Both the position numbers and the translations under genes were made by a program. This document shows positions 48,823 to 57,069 of a stretch of DNA of 64,000 nucleotides, piece after piece; positions within the stretch are counted from its first letter, which is position 1, and every line of letters starts with the position of its first letter. The notes beneath the pieces were generated by a model. That model made no database searches and was not told the DNA's origin. It saw only the letters and a program-made list of their open reading frames with translations. Where the stretch lies: positions 1 through 64,000 of the forward strand of contig CAMPHR010000014.1 in the NCBI GenBank assembly GCA_946886075.1, given 5' to 3'. Origin of the DNA: an uncultured Novosphingobium sp. (GTDB taxonomy: Bacteria; Pseudomonadota; Alphaproteobacteria; Sphingomonadales; Sphingomonadaceae).

Positions 48823-49910
48823 CCATCTATCTCGACTATCAGGCTACGACGCCCCTCGCCCCTGAAGCGTTCGACGCCATGGTCCCGCTGCTGCGCGATC
48901 AATTCGCCAATCCGCACAGTGCGCATCGTCTAGGCCGGGCCGCTGCGGCACAGGTCGAACTGGCGCGCGAACAGGTCATCAGCCTCTTGCCCGAAGGCGG
49001 GCGGCTCGTCTTCACTTCGGGCGCCACCGAGGCGCTCAACATGGCGATCTCCGGGACAGCCGATGGCGAGATCGTGACCCTGGCCACTGAGCATGCAGCG
49101 GTTCTCGACACGGTGGCGGCGGTCGGCGCAAAAGGGCGCTCCACTACGGTGTTGCCAGTGGGAAGCGATGGACTGGTCGATCTGAATGTGGCGGAGGCCG
49201 CCATCAAACCAGGAGTGAAGCTGGTCACGGCGATGCTGGTGAATAACGAGATCGGCGTCATCCAGCCCGTTGAGGAACTCGCCAATCTCGCCCACCGTGC
49301 TGGCGCCTTGTTGCTGTGCGACGCGGTGCAAGGCTATGGCCGCGTCGCTATTCCCGCCAATTGCGACATGGTTGCGATCAGCGGGCACAAGATCCACGGA
49401 CCCAAAGGCGTCGGCGCACTGTGGCTGCGCGAAGGGGTGACGCTCGACCCGATCATGCATGGTGGCGGGCAGGAGGCAGGCTTGCGCTCCGGCACGCTGT
49501 CCCCTGCCTTATGCGCCGGATTCGGCATCGCCGCCAAATTGATGCGCAAAAGAGCTCAGCAGGACCATTCCCATGTCGAGGCGCTTTGGGATCAGGCCCG
49601 CGATCTTTTCAGCGGATGGACCCTGAACGGCAACGCCTCCGCCCGCTATCATGGCAATCTTAACATCCGCCGCGATGGCATCGATGGAGCCCGCCTGCTC
49701 TCGGACTGCCGCAATGTCGCATTTTCGTTGGGAAGTGCTTGCGCGAGCGGCTCGGGGCGGCCAAGCCATGTCCTGCGCGCTATTGGATTGTCGGACCGGC
49801 AGGCGCGTGGATCGGTGCGGATCGGTGTTGGCCGCTACACGACGCCGGCCGATCTGGAGAGTGCCGCAAAGATGATGAACGAGGCGGCAGCCATACAAGC
49901 GGCGCCGTAG
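48819..49910 (+). CDS. Cysteine desulfurase (NifS/IscS family), copy 2
   Basis: 363 aa. Start MTIYLDYQATTPLAPEAF; PLP Lys191 in SGHKIHGPKGVGALWLR; catalytic Cys308 in GSACASGSGRPSHVL. Two desulfurase paralogues in tandem are reported in several alphaproteobacterial Fe-S operons, where one may be the house IscS and the other specialised or regulatory. The ATG overlaps the stop of copy 1. A ferredoxin follows after 18 bp. Confidence 0.92.
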   Translation: MTIYLDYQATTPLAPEAFDAMVPLLRDQFANPHSAHRLGRAAAAQVELAREQVISLLPEGGRLVFTSGATEALNMAISGTADGEIVTLATEHAAVLDTVAAVGAKGRSTTVLPVGSDGLVDLNVAEAAIKPGVKLVTAMLVNNEIGVIQPVEELANLAHRAGALLLCDAVQGYGRVAIPANCDMVAISGHKIHGPKGVGALWLREGVTLDPIMHGGGQEAGLRSGTLSPALCAGFGIAAKLMRKRAQQDHSHVEALWDQARDLFSGWTLNGNASARYHGNLNIRRDGIDGARLLSDCRNVAFSLGSACASGSGRPSHVLRAIGLSDRQARGSVRIGVGRYTTPADLESAAKMMNEAAAIQAAP

Positions 49911-49928
49911 ACAAGGGAAGTCGCAATC

Positions 49929-50264
49929 ATGGTCAGGGTCACATTCGTCAGCGCGGACGGAGAAAACCGGCGGGAAATCGATGCCGCTGCCGGGTCGGTT
50001 TTGCTCGAAGTGGGCCAGGCATCAGGCCAGCCGCTTGAAGGGACGTGCGAAGGCCAGATGGCCTGCTCCACCTGCCATGTGATCGTGGAAGCGGACGATT
50101 TCTCAAAGCTTGCGCCCGCCAGCGAAGCGGAAGAGGATATGCTCGACCTGGCTGCCGCGGCCACGCGGACCAGCCGTCTCTCTTGCCAGATCATATTGGA
50201 GGAAAAGCTGGACGGCCTGACGGTCCACATTCCGGGCGAGTCCCACAATATGCAGGGCATGTAG
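49929..50264 (+). CDS. fdx: [2Fe-2S] ferredoxin (adrenodoxin type)
   Basis: 111 aa with the four cluster cysteines in the adrenodoxin spacing: Cys40, Cys46, Cys49 and Cys86 (CEGQMACSTCHVIV ... LSCQI). Such ferredoxins deliver electrons for Fe-S cluster assembly and to cytochrome P450 or hydroxylase systems. Its place after two cysteine desulfurases points to the Fe-S assembly role (Fdx of the Isc type). The beta-lactamase gene starts 3 bp after its stop. Confidence 0.93.
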   Translation: MVRVTFVSADGENRREIDAAAGSVLLEVGQASGQPLEGTCEGQMACSTCHVIVEADDFSKLAPASEAEEDMLDLAAAATRTSRLSCQIILEEKLDGLTVHIPGESHNMQGM

Positions 50265-50267
50265 CAT

Positions 50268-51206
50268 ATGCGCCGGTGCATTGGTGTCGCCCTGTTGACG
50301 ATCATGTCGCTGGCCAGCCCAGCCTCGGCGCAGCAGGAAAGCGCTCGGCCATCGCTCCTGCCACCCGCGCCGCGCTACATGGTCAGCGAATCGGCGGTAA
50401 AGTCGGTGCGCAATCCGCGTGAAATTGAAAAAGAAACCGGCGGCCGCCTTGGCGTTGCCCTCGTCGACAGCAAGGGTGCCTTGCTCCTGGGTTTCAACCG
50501 GTATGAACGCTTCGCCATGTGCTCCACGTTCAAGGCGCCGCTTGCCGCCGCCGTGCTGATGGGCGCTGATGCCGGTCGCTTCGGCCTGGAAGGGCAGGTC
50601 GCGTTCACCGACGCGGACATTCTCGACCACGCTCCAGTGGTGAAGGCAAACCTCAAGCGCGGCCGCCTCACCATGGCGGAACTGGCTGAGGCAGCCGTGG
50701 AGGTCAGTGACAACAGCGCGGCGAACCTGCTCCTGCCGATGATCGGCGGCCCGGAAGGCCTGACCGCATTCATGCGCGCCCACGGTGACACGATCACGCG
50801 TCTGGACCGGACAGAACCTTCTCTCAACGAGAATCTCGAAGGCGATGTGCGCGACACGACCAGCCCCGCAGCAATGGTCACCCTCATGGCGCGCCTCATC
50901 TTCCGCGACATGAAGCCGGAAAGCGCCGAGCGTCTGCGCACCTGGCTCAACGGCAGCAGCACGGGCGACAAGCGCATCAAGGCCGGCCTGCCCAGAGGCT
51001 GGACTTCGGGCAGCAAGACGGGAAGCTGCGGCACGGCCTATAATGATGTCGCCCTGGTGAAGGCGCCCTCGGGTGAGGAATATCTGCTCGCCATCTATCT
51101 CGACCGGCCGACGGTGGACAGCAAGGGCGCAGACGCAGCGATAGCGGAAACCGCGCGCGCCGCGCTTGATTTCGCGTCGAAGACCCAACGCACCGGGCTG
51201 GAGTAA
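50268..51206 (+). CDS. Class A beta-lactamase with carbapenemase-type Cys69-Cys238 pair
   Basis: 312 aa. A signal peptide (MRRCIGVALLTIMSLASPASA) directs it to the periplasm. All class A motifs are intact: S70-x-x-K73 as CSTFK (Ser86, Lys89), SDN as Ser147-Asp148-Asn149, E166-x-x-L-N as EPSLN (Glu183) and KTG as Lys250-Thr-Gly. In Ambler numbering, Cys69 (Cys85, AMCSTFK) and Cys238 (Cys254, KTGSCG) are both present; this disulfide is the hallmark of KPC/NMC-A/SME-type carbapenemases. Hydrolysis of carbapenems is inferred, not shown. It starts 3 bp after the ferredoxin stop with a poor ribosome site, so it is probably a chromosomal gene read through from there. No mobile element flanks it. Confidence 0.9.
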   Translation: MRRCIGVALLTIMSLASPASAQQESARPSLLPPAPRYMVSESAVKSVRNPREIEKETGGRLGVALVDSKGALLLGFNRYERFAMCSTFKAPLAAAVLMGADAGRFGLEGQVAFTDADILDHAPVVKANLKRGRLTMAELAEAAVEVSDNSAANLLLPMIGGPEGLTAFMRAHGDTITRLDRTEPSLNENLEGDVRDTTSPAAMVTLMARLIFRDMKPESAERLRTWLNGSSTGDKRIKAGLPRGWTSGSKTGSCGTAYNDVALVKAPSGEEYLLAIYLDRPTVDSKGADAAIAETARAALDFASKTQRTGLE

Positions 51207-51250
51207 CCCGGCCCTTGCCATTGGGGCAGCCTTTCGCCATATGCCGCGCC

Positions 51251-51339
51251 GGGAGTCGGGCGGACGTGGTCGTCGCCAACTTGGTCAGGTCCTGACGGAA
51301 GCAGCCACAACGATTTCGCCGCGGGTCGTTCCGGCTCCC
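51251..51339 (+). ncRNA. ffs: Bacterial SRP RNA (4.5S type) with UGAC tetraloop
   Basis: About 89 bases. The ends GGGAGUCGG and CCGGCUCCC pair over 9 bp. The conserved helix-8 core reads GGUCAGGUCC-UGAC-GGAAGCAGCC: the symmetric and asymmetric loops that bind the Ffh M-domain are both there (GGUCAG / GGAAGCAGCC). The apical tetraloop is UGAC (a URRC form), not the usual GNAR such as GGAA. It lies 58 bp before dnaX, as in many bacteria that place ffs next to dnaX-ybaB. I see no Alu-domain extension, so it is the short form. Confidence 0.9.
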
Positions 51340-51396
51340 ACCTTTATTCGGCTTTCCGGCTTCGACAGCCGCTCCTCAAGCCGCTAGATTGTTACC

Positions 51397-52998
51397 ATGT
51401 CCGATTCATCTCAGCCCTATCGCGTGCTCGCGCGCAAATACCGGCCGCGTAGCTTTCGCGAACTGATCGGGCAGGACGCCATGGTCCAGACGCTGGGCAA
51501 TGCCATCCGGCGGGGCAGGCTGGCCCATGCTTTCCTCATGACCGGGGTGCGCGGCGTCGGGAAGACATCGACGGCCCGCCTCATTGCCAAAGCCTTGAAC
51601 TGCGTTGGTGAAGACGGGCAGGGCGGCCCCACCATCGACCCGTGCGGCGTCTGCGAACCCTGCCAGGCAATTGCGGAGGGTCGCCACATCGACGTGGTCG
51701 AAATGGACGCGGCCAGCCACACCGGCGTAGATGACGTGCGCGAGATCATCGAGGCGGTGCGCTACGCCGCCGTGTCCGCGCGCTACAAGATCTACATCAT
51801 CGACGAAGTCCACATGCTCTCGAAGAACGCGTTCAACGCGCTCCTCAAGACGCTGGAAGAGCCGCCCGCACACGTCAAATTCCTGTTCGCCACGACTGAG
51901 GTGAACAAGGTCCCGATCACGGTCCTCTCCCGTTGCCAACGCTTCGACCTCCGCCGAATCCCGGCCGAAATGCTGGCCGCGCACTTTGCCCATGTGGTCG
52001 AGGCCGAGCAGGTCGCTGCTGAACCCGACGCACTCGCGCTGATCGCCCAGGCCGCTGAAGGTTCCGCGCGCGATGGCCTTTCGATCCTCGATCAGGCGAT
52101 CGCCCATGCGGAAATGGGGGAGGGCGCTCCGCTCGTCACCGCCGCTCAAGTGCGGGAAATGCTTGGCCTCTCCGATCGCGGCGCCGTTCGCCGTCTGCTT
52201 GGCCATTTGCTGGAGGGTGATACCGCCGCTCTGCTTTCCGCCGTTCGGGAGCAATATGCGCTGGGCGTAGAACCGCTCGCCCTGGTCCGCGGCCTGCTCG
52301 AACTGGTCCATGCCGTGACATTGGCGAAGGCGGGGCGCGACATCGCGACACCGGGCCAATCTGCGGAAGAACGCGAGGCGCTTGCCGACTGGGCGTCGCA
52401 AATCGGCTTCGCCCCGCTTCACCGTCTGTGGCAGTTGCTGCTGAAGGGGCATGACGAAGTCGCAAGCGCTGCGTTCCCGATCGAGGCCTGCGAAATGGCC
52501 TTGCTGCGCGTCATGCATGCGGCGACGATGCCGGACCCCGGCGAGATCGCTCGGCTGCTGCGGGACGGCGTTGCCCCATCTGCCCCAGGTGCAGCTGCAA
52601 CGCCGTCAGCTGCCCCTGCTGCTTCGCTGCCCGGAGACGTGAAGGCAGTCGTCGATCTTCTATGGGAACAAAAAAAGGGTCGGCTCGCTGACTTCCTTCA
52701 TGATTGCGTGCGCATCGTCCGCTTCGATCCGCCAGAGATGGAATTGCAGCTGACGCAAGATTGGACTGACGGAGATTTCTGCCGAACCCTCGCCATCGAA
52801 CTGCAAAAGGCGACTGGTTCGTCATGGCAGATCAGGCGAAGCGAAGGTAGTGCTGCCCCCTCCTTGCTGGAGCAGCAGCAACAAACAGAGGTGCGGGAAC
52901 GTGCCGAGATATTTGATACCCCGGTGGTGAAGGCCGTGCTTGCAGCTTTCCCCGATGCCGATCTTGATCGGACCGAACCATGGAGCGCAGAGCGATGA
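51397..52998 (+). CDS. dnaX: DNA polymerase III subunit tau/gamma
   Basis: 533 aa (tau). The AAA+ clamp-loader core holds Walker A GVRGVGKT (50-57), the zinc-binding cysteines Cys69, Cys83, Cys86 and Cys89, and DEVH (136-139) as Walker B. After about residue 370 the tau-specific C-terminal domains follow (a Pro/Ala linker, then VKAVVDLLWEQ). At codons 425-427 the message carries the slippery heptamer A AAA AAG (52671-52677), identical to the E. coli dnaX site. A -1 slip would give Gly-Ser-Ala-Arg and stop at 52689-52691, making a 431-aa gamma. ATG 51397 follows ffs. ybaB overlaps its stop by ATGA. Confidence 0.97.
   Translation: MSDSSQPYRVLARKYRPRSFRELIGQDAMVQTLGNAIRRGRLAHAFLMTGVRGVGKTSTARLIAKALNCVGEDGQGGPTIDPCGVCEPCQAIAEGRHIDVVEMDAASHTGVDDVREIIEAVRYAAVSARYKIYIIDEVHMLSKNAFNALLKTLEEPPAHVKFLFATTEVNKVPITVLSRCQRFDLRRIPAEMLAAHFAHVVEAEQVAAEPDALALIAQAAEGSARDGLSILDQAIAHAEMGEGAPLVTAAQVREMLGLSDRGAVRRLLGHLLEGDTAALLSAVREQYALGVEPLALVRGLLELVHAVTLAKAGRDIATPGQSAEEREALADWASQIGFAPLHRLWQLLLKGHDEVASAAFPIEACEMALLRVMHAATMPDPGEIARLLRDGVAPSAPGAAATPSAAPAASLPGDVKAVVDLLWEQKKGRLADFLHDCVRIVRFDPPEMELQLTQDWTDGDFCRTLAIELQKATGSSWQIRRSEGSAAPSLLEQQQQTEVRERAEIFDTPVVKAVLAAFPDADLDRTEPWSAER
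52671..52677 (+). other. Putative dnaX -1 frameshift site (A AAA AAG)
   Basis: The heptamer is in the right phase: CAA AAA AAG in frame 0. After a -1 slip the reading is GGG TCG GCT CGC TGA, so translation stops four codons on, at residue 431, the length of E. coli gamma. No strong downstream hairpin is evident by eye and the upstream GGGA is closer than the E. coli enhancer, so efficiency is uncertain. Confidence 0.55.
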
Positions 52999-53318
52999 AG
53001 GATCTGAACGAAATATTGGGCATGGCCAGCCGCGTGCAGGAGGAGCTGCAACGCGCGCAGGAAAATCTCGACAAGATCGAGGTTGAGGGCTCTGCCGGTG
53101 GTAGTCTGGTCAAGGTCCGTGCTTCGGCCAAGGGACGTATTCTGGGCGTGTCGATCGACGAAAGCCTGCTCGCCCCCAGTGAGAAGCAGATGCTGGAAGA
53201 TCTGGTCACCGCCGCCTTCAATGACGCTCGCAAGAAGGCGGATGAGGCCAGTTCGACCGAGATGTCGAAGATGACCAGCGGCCTCCCGCTGCCCCCAGGC
53301 TTCAAGCTTCCTTTCTGA
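52995..53318 (+). CDS. ybaB: YbaB/EbfC family nucleoid-associated protein
   Basis: 107 aa, small DNA-binding dimer. The helix-beta core is typical: MKDLNEILGMASRVQEELQ, VEGSAGGSLVKVRASAKGRI, SIDESLLAPSEKQMLEDLV, and the C-terminal GLPLPPGFKLPF. Start ATG 52995 overlaps the dnaX stop by ATGA and has GGAGCG upstream; ATG 52980 is the alternative. Usually recR follows in dnaX-ybaB-recR, but here lon follows instead. Confidence 0.92.
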   Translation: MKDLNEILGMASRVQEELQRAQENLDKIEVEGSAGGSLVKVRASAKGRILGVSIDESLLAPSEKQMLEDLVTAAFNDARKKADEASSTEMSKMTSGLPLPPGFKLPF

Positions 53319-53369
53319 TAAGAAGCCAAGATGCAGTCCGTTTCTGCTTCCGGATAAAGGACAGCAGCA

Positions 53370-53398
53370 ATTGAATGAGGCGCTAACTGCCCCCATAA
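53370..53398 (+). promoter_or_regulatory. Candidate RpoH (sigma-32) heat-shock promoter of lon
   Basis: ATTGAAT (53370-53376) and CCCCATAA (53391-53398) are separated by 14 bases, close to the sigma-32 consensus CTTGAA-N13/14-CCCCATNT. It lies 53 bp before the lon start and after the end of ybaB, consistent with heat-shock control of lon. Confidence 0.55.
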
Positions 53399-53450
53399 AG
53401 CGATGAACCGCATGGCAGAGCCAAGAATGGAGCGGCCCTCCGGAGATTGA

Positions 53451-55847
53451 ATGACTACGCAATATCCTCTTCTTCCGCTGCGCGACATCGTCGTGTTCCC
53501 GCAGATGATCGTTCCGCTCTTCGTTGGGCGCGACAAAAGCGTTGCTGCTCTTGAATCAGCGATGGAGGGCGACAAGGAAATTTTCCTCGTCTCGCAGCTT
53601 GATCCTGCGGAGGATGATCCCAACCGGGATTCGCTCTACGACACCGGTGTAATCGCGATCGTGCTTCAATTGCTGAAGCTGCCCGACGGCACCGTCCGGG
53701 TGCTGGTCGAAGGAAAGCATCGCGCGCAATTGCAGTCGATCAGCACGGCTGAGAGCCATCTCGTCGCGGAAGTCGATCCGGTCGACGAGATCGCAGCTGA
53801 AGGTCCCGAGGCTTCCGCGCTGATGCGCTCAGTCGCTGAACAGTTCGAAAATTACGCGAAGCTCAACAAGAAGCTGCCCGCTGAGACGCCGGTGCAGCTA
53901 CGTGAGATCGAGGACGCGGGCCGTCTTGCTGACGCCGTCGCCGCCAACATCAACGTGAAGGTGGCCGACAAACAGTCGCTGCTGGTCGAGGCCGATCCGG
54001 TCAAGCGCCTGGAGATGGTGTTCGCCTTCATGGAAGGTGAGCTTGGCGTCCTTCAGGTTGAAAAGAAGATCCGCGGCCGCGTGAAGCGGCAGATGGAAAA
54101 GACGCAGCGCGAATATTACCTCAATGAGCAGCTGAAGGCTATCCAGCGCGAACTCGGCAATGGCGAGGGCGAAGAGGGCGATGAACTCGCCGAACTCGCC
54201 GAGAAGATCGCCAAGACCAAGCTCAGCAAGGAAGCGCGCGCGAAGGCGACGGCCGAGTTCAAGAAGCTGAAGGGCATGCAGCCCATGTCGGCCGAGGCGA
54301 CGGTTGTGCGCAATTATCTCGACGTGCTGCTGGGCCTTCCCTGGGGCAAGAAGGGCAAGGTCAAGACCGACCTCAAGCGCGCGCAGGCGATCCTGGACGA
54401 GGATCATTTCGCGCTTGAGAAGGTCAAGGACCGGATCATCGAATATCTCGCGGTACAGGCGCGCACCAACAAGCTGAAGGGGCCGATCCTCTGCCTCGTC
54501 GGCCCTCCGGGCGTGGGTAAGACTTCGCTTGGCCGCTCGATCGCCAAGGCGACGGGACGCGAATTCGTGCGTCAGTCGCTGGGTGGTGTGCGCGACGAAG
54601 CCGAAATCCGTGGCCATCGCCGCACCTATATTGGGTCGCTGCCCGGCAAGATCGTGACCAACCTCAAGAAGGCCGGGACGATGAACCCGCTCTTCCTGCT
54701 GGATGAGATCGACAAGCTGGGCCAGGATTTCCGGGGCGATCCGGCGTCCGCGCTGCTCGAGGTTCTGGACCCTGAACAGAACAGCAAGTTCCAGGACCAT
54801 TATCTGGAGATCGATGTCGATCTGTCGGATGTGATGTTCGTCACGACGGCCAACTCGCTGAACCTGCCGCAACCCTTGCTCGACCGCATGGAGATCATCC
54901 GGCTCGAAGGTTATACCGAGGATGAGAAGGTCGAGATCGCGCAGCGTCACCTGCTGCAAAAGCAGATCGACGCGCACGGCCTCAAGGAAGGCGAGCTGGA
55001 AGTCACCGAAGCGGCTGTTCGCGACCTGATCCGCCATTATACGCGTGAAGCAGGCGTCCGAACGCTGGAGCGCGAAGTGGCGCGGCTCGCCCGCAAGGCG
55101 CTCCGCAAGATCCTGGAAGGCGTCTACGACAAGGTCACGATCACGCCCGAAAATCTTTCCGACTATGCTGGTGTCAGGAAATTCCGTCACGGCGTTGGTG
55201 AAGAGGAAAACCAGATCGGCGCAGTTACAGGGCTGGCCTGGACCGAGGTGGGCGGCGAATTGCTGACCATCGAAGCCGTCACTGTTCCCGGCAAGGGCGC
55301 GATCCGGACGACCGGCAAGCTTGGCGAGGTGATGAACGAGTCCGTGCAGGCGGCCTTCTCTTATGTGAAGGCGCGCTCGCCCGGTTACGGCATCAAGCCC
55401 AGCATCTTCACGCGCAAGGACATCCATATCCACTTGCCCGAAGGTGCGGTGCCCAAGGATGGCCCTTCGGCAGGCATCGGCATGGTGACCAGCATTGTAT
55501 CGACCTTGACCGGCATCCCTGTCCATAAGGACGTGGCGATGACAGGTGAGGTGACGCTACGTGGCCGTGTGCTCCCGATCGGCGGCCTCAAGGAAAAGCT
55601 GTTGGCGGCCCTGCGCGGCGGCATCAAGACCGTGCTCATCCCTGCGGAAAACGAAAAGGACCTGGCGGAAATCCCGGCGAATATCCGGGAAGGGCTGGAA
55701 ATCGTTCCCGTGTCGCATGTGGACGAGGTACTTTCGCGCGCCCTGGTTTCCGTCCCTGAAGCGATCGCCTGGACCGAAGAGGATGATCTCGCGGCTCAGC
55801 CGAGTCCGACCGCTGGGCGGGACGGTGACGCTACGCTTCGCCACTGA
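53451..55847 (+). CDS. lon: ATP-dependent protease Lon
   Basis: 798 aa LonA. N-terminal substrate-binding domain (about 1-300), AAA+ module with Walker A GPPGVGKT (351-358) and the following [18 protein letters not shown], then the protease domain with catalytic dyad Ser673 (PKDGPSAG) and Lys716 (GGLKEK). Lon degrades misfolded and regulatory proteins in the cytosol. ATG 53451 follows GGAG. A heat-shock-type promoter and a hairpin before the next gene complete the unit. Confidence 0.98.
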   Translation: MTTQYPLLPLRDIVVFPQMIVPLFVGRDKSVAALESAMEGDKEIFLVSQLDPAEDDPNRDSLYDTGVIAIVLQLLKLPDGTVRVLVEGKHRAQLQSISTAESHLVAEVDPVDEIAAEGPEASALMRSVAEQFENYAKLNKKLPAETPVQLREIEDAGRLADAVAANINVKVADKQSLLVEADPVKRLEMVFAFMEGELGVLQVEKKIRGRVKRQMEKTQREYYLNEQLKAIQRELGNGEGEEGDELAELAEKIAKTKLSKEARAKATAEFKKLKGMQPMSAEATVVRNYLDVLLGLPWGKKGKVKTDLKRAQAILDEDHFALEKVKDRIIEYLAVQARTNKLKGPILCLVGPPGVGKTSLGRSIAKATGREFVRQSLGGVRDEAEIRGHRRTYIGSLPGKIVTNLKKAGTMNPLFLLDEIDKLGQDFRGDPASALLEVLDPEQNSKFQDHYLEIDVDLSDVMFVTTANSLNLPQPLLDRMEIIRLEGYTEDEKVEIAQRHLLQKQIDAHGLKEGELEVTEAAVRDLIRHYTREAGVRTLEREVARLARKALRKILEGVYDKVTITPENLSDYAGVRKFRHGVGEEENQIGAVTGLAWTEVGGELLTIEAVTVPGKGAIRTTGKLGEVMNESVQAAFSYVKARSPGYGIKPSIFTRKDIHIHLPEGAVPKDGPSAGIGMVTSIVSTLTGIPVHKDVAMTGEVTLRGRVLPIGGLKEKLLAALRGGIKTVLIPAENEKDLAEIPANIREGLEIVPVSHVDEVLSRALVSVPEAIAWTEEDDLAAQPSPTAGRDGDATLRH

Positions 55848-55882
55848 TTGCAAGCACAACGGCAATTAACCGCTACTTTCAG

Positions 55883-55912
55883 TGAGATTCCGGCCCAGAG
55901 CCGAAAATCTCA
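55883..55912 (+). terminator. Stem-loop after lon
   Basis: TGAGATT and AATCTCA pair over 7 bp with an inner CGGC/GCCG stem around CCAGA. It lies 35 bp after the lon stop. The T run is poor. Confidence 0.5.
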
Positions 55913-55941
55913 TTGGAGGTGGCGGCTTCGTCGCTTTCCCT

Positions 55942-55970
55942 TTGACAGCCGTTCAAAGCTGCGCCTTATT
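55942..55970 (+). promoter_or_regulatory. Candidate promoter of the HU gene
   Basis: TTGACA (55942-55947) is a perfect -35; CTTATT at 55965-55970, 17 bases on, is a weaker -10. About 60 bp upstream of the HU start codon. Confidence 0.5.
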
Positions 55971-56029
55971 GCGCCGCCTATGCCGCGATTCCTTAGGTAT
56001 TCACACAGCTAGAAGGGGGTTCCAAAGGT

Positions 56030-56302
56030 ATGAACAAGCAGGATTTGATCAGCGCTGTTGCGGAAAGCAGCGGCCTCAGCAAGAGCGACGCGACCAAGGC
56101 TGTTGAAGGCGTGTTCGATTCCATTTCTTCCGCGCTCAAGAAGGGTGACGAAGTTCGCCTGGTTGGCTTCGGCACATTTTCCGTTTCGCAGCGCAAGGCC
56201 TCGACCGGCCGCAACCCGCGCACGGGCGAAACGATGACCATCAAGGCGTCGGCCCAGCCCAAGTTCAAGGCTGGCAAAGGCCTGAAGGATTCGGTGAACT
56301 GA
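56030..56302 (+). CDS. hup: DNA-binding protein HU
   Basis: 90 aa histone-like protein: MNKQDLISAVAESSGLSKSD, DEVRLVGFGTFSVSQRKAST and the DNA-binding arm GRNPRTGETMTIKASAQPKF. HU coats and bends DNA and is abundant. AAGGGGGTTCCAAAGGT lies before the ATG. lon-hup order is a very common bacterial arrangement. The next 250 bp hold hairpins and a terminator but no gene. Confidence 0.96.
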   Translation: MNKQDLISAVAESSGLSKSDATKAVEGVFDSISSALKKGDEVRLVGFGTFSVSQRKASTGRNPRTGETMTIKASAQPKFKAGKGLKDSVN

Positions 56303-56556
56303 CAAGCATGGCGTCTTTCGCGGCGCCGATCCAGATATTAGGACGTTTGGCATCGCGGCCTGATGGTTTAGGAGAGTAGAGCTGCAACAGGGGGAAAATG
56401 CCCCGTTGCGCCGATGTACTGAACAGAGGGAAGAGGGGCGCGGACCGGCGGGTTCGCGCCCCGTTTCTTTTTCAGCATCACAGGCGCATTTGCCAGCTTG
56501 ACGACCATCCCGTCGCCGCATATGTGCCGCATCTCTCCTGGGCCAAACGGCCCTGT
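56303..56556 (+). other. Gene-free stretch between HU and tRNA-His with two hairpins
   Basis: No credible ORF. The GCAAC-A-GGGG / CCCC-GTTGC hairpin (56372-56397) and a GC terminator with T run (56435-56472) lie in it. The distance of the terminator from the HU stop (133 bp) leaves room for a short RNA or a long HU 3' UTR. No promoter for a separate RNA was evident by eye. Confidence 0.5.
56435..56472 (+). terminator. Intrinsic terminator downstream of HU
   Basis: GGGGCGCG pairs perfectly with CGCGCCCC over 8 bp around a 12-base loop, followed by GTTTCTTTTT, a good U tract. Confidence 0.85.
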
Positions 56557-56634
56557 GGCGATCGTAGCTCAGTTGGTTAGAGCGCTGGTTTGTGGTACCA
56601 GAGGTCGCGGGTTCGGATCCCGTCGATCGCCCCA
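56557..56634 (+). tRNA. tRNA-His (GUG)
   Basis: 78 bases with encoded CCA and the extra G at -1, which pairs with C73. Acceptor GCGATCG/CGATCGC, anticodon loop with GTG in CTGGT TTGTGGT ACCAG, T-arm GCGGG-TTCGGAT-CCCGT. Position 58 reads G where A is near-invariant. The G-1:C73 pair is the standard bacterial histidine identity, which some other alphaproteobacterial orders have lost. Confidence 0.95.
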
Positions 56635-56697
56635 TCTTCTCCCTTTTTCTTGCCGCGTGGGCTTCGCATCGACCCCTGACCCTTTTATAGCCGTGCT

Positions 56698-57069
56698 ATG
56701 GACGAAGGACGTGACAAGGGGCTGACCCTCAATCCCAAATTTGATCGCGACGGGCTGATCACGGCCGTTGTCACCGACGCTGCGAGCGGCGAAGTGCTGA
56801 TGGTCGCGCACATGAATGACCAGGCGCTGGCGCTGACGGTGGAAACCGGATTGGCCCATTTCTGGTCGCGTAGCCGTCAGTCGCTATGGAAAAAGGGCGA
56901 GACCTCCGGGAACATGCTGGAGGTGCGCGACATCCGGATCGATTGCGATCAGGACGCAGTCTGGGTGAAGGCGGTTCCAGCAGGCCCCACCTGCCACACC
57001 GGTGCGCGTTCCTGCTTTTTCCGACGTGTCGGCGCGGAAGGACTGACTGCTGTCGATACGGTGGAATAG
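56698..57069 (+). CDS. hisI: Phosphoribosyl-AMP cyclohydrolase
   Basis: 123 aa, a stand-alone HisI (not fused to HisE) that opens phosphoribosyl-AMP in histidine synthesis. Metal ligands lie in [13 protein letters not shown] and the cysteines of [14 protein letters not shown]. Motifs [20 protein letters not shown] and [17 protein letters not shown] are typical. It lies 63 bp after tRNA-His. The next gene seems to begin inside its last codons. Confidence 0.96.
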   Translation: MDEGRDKGLTLNPKFDRDGLITAVVTDAASGEVLMVAHMNDQALALTVETGLAHFWSRSRQSLWKKGETSGNMLEVRDIRIDCDQDAVWVKAVPAGPTCHTGARSCFFRRVGAEGLTAVDTVE

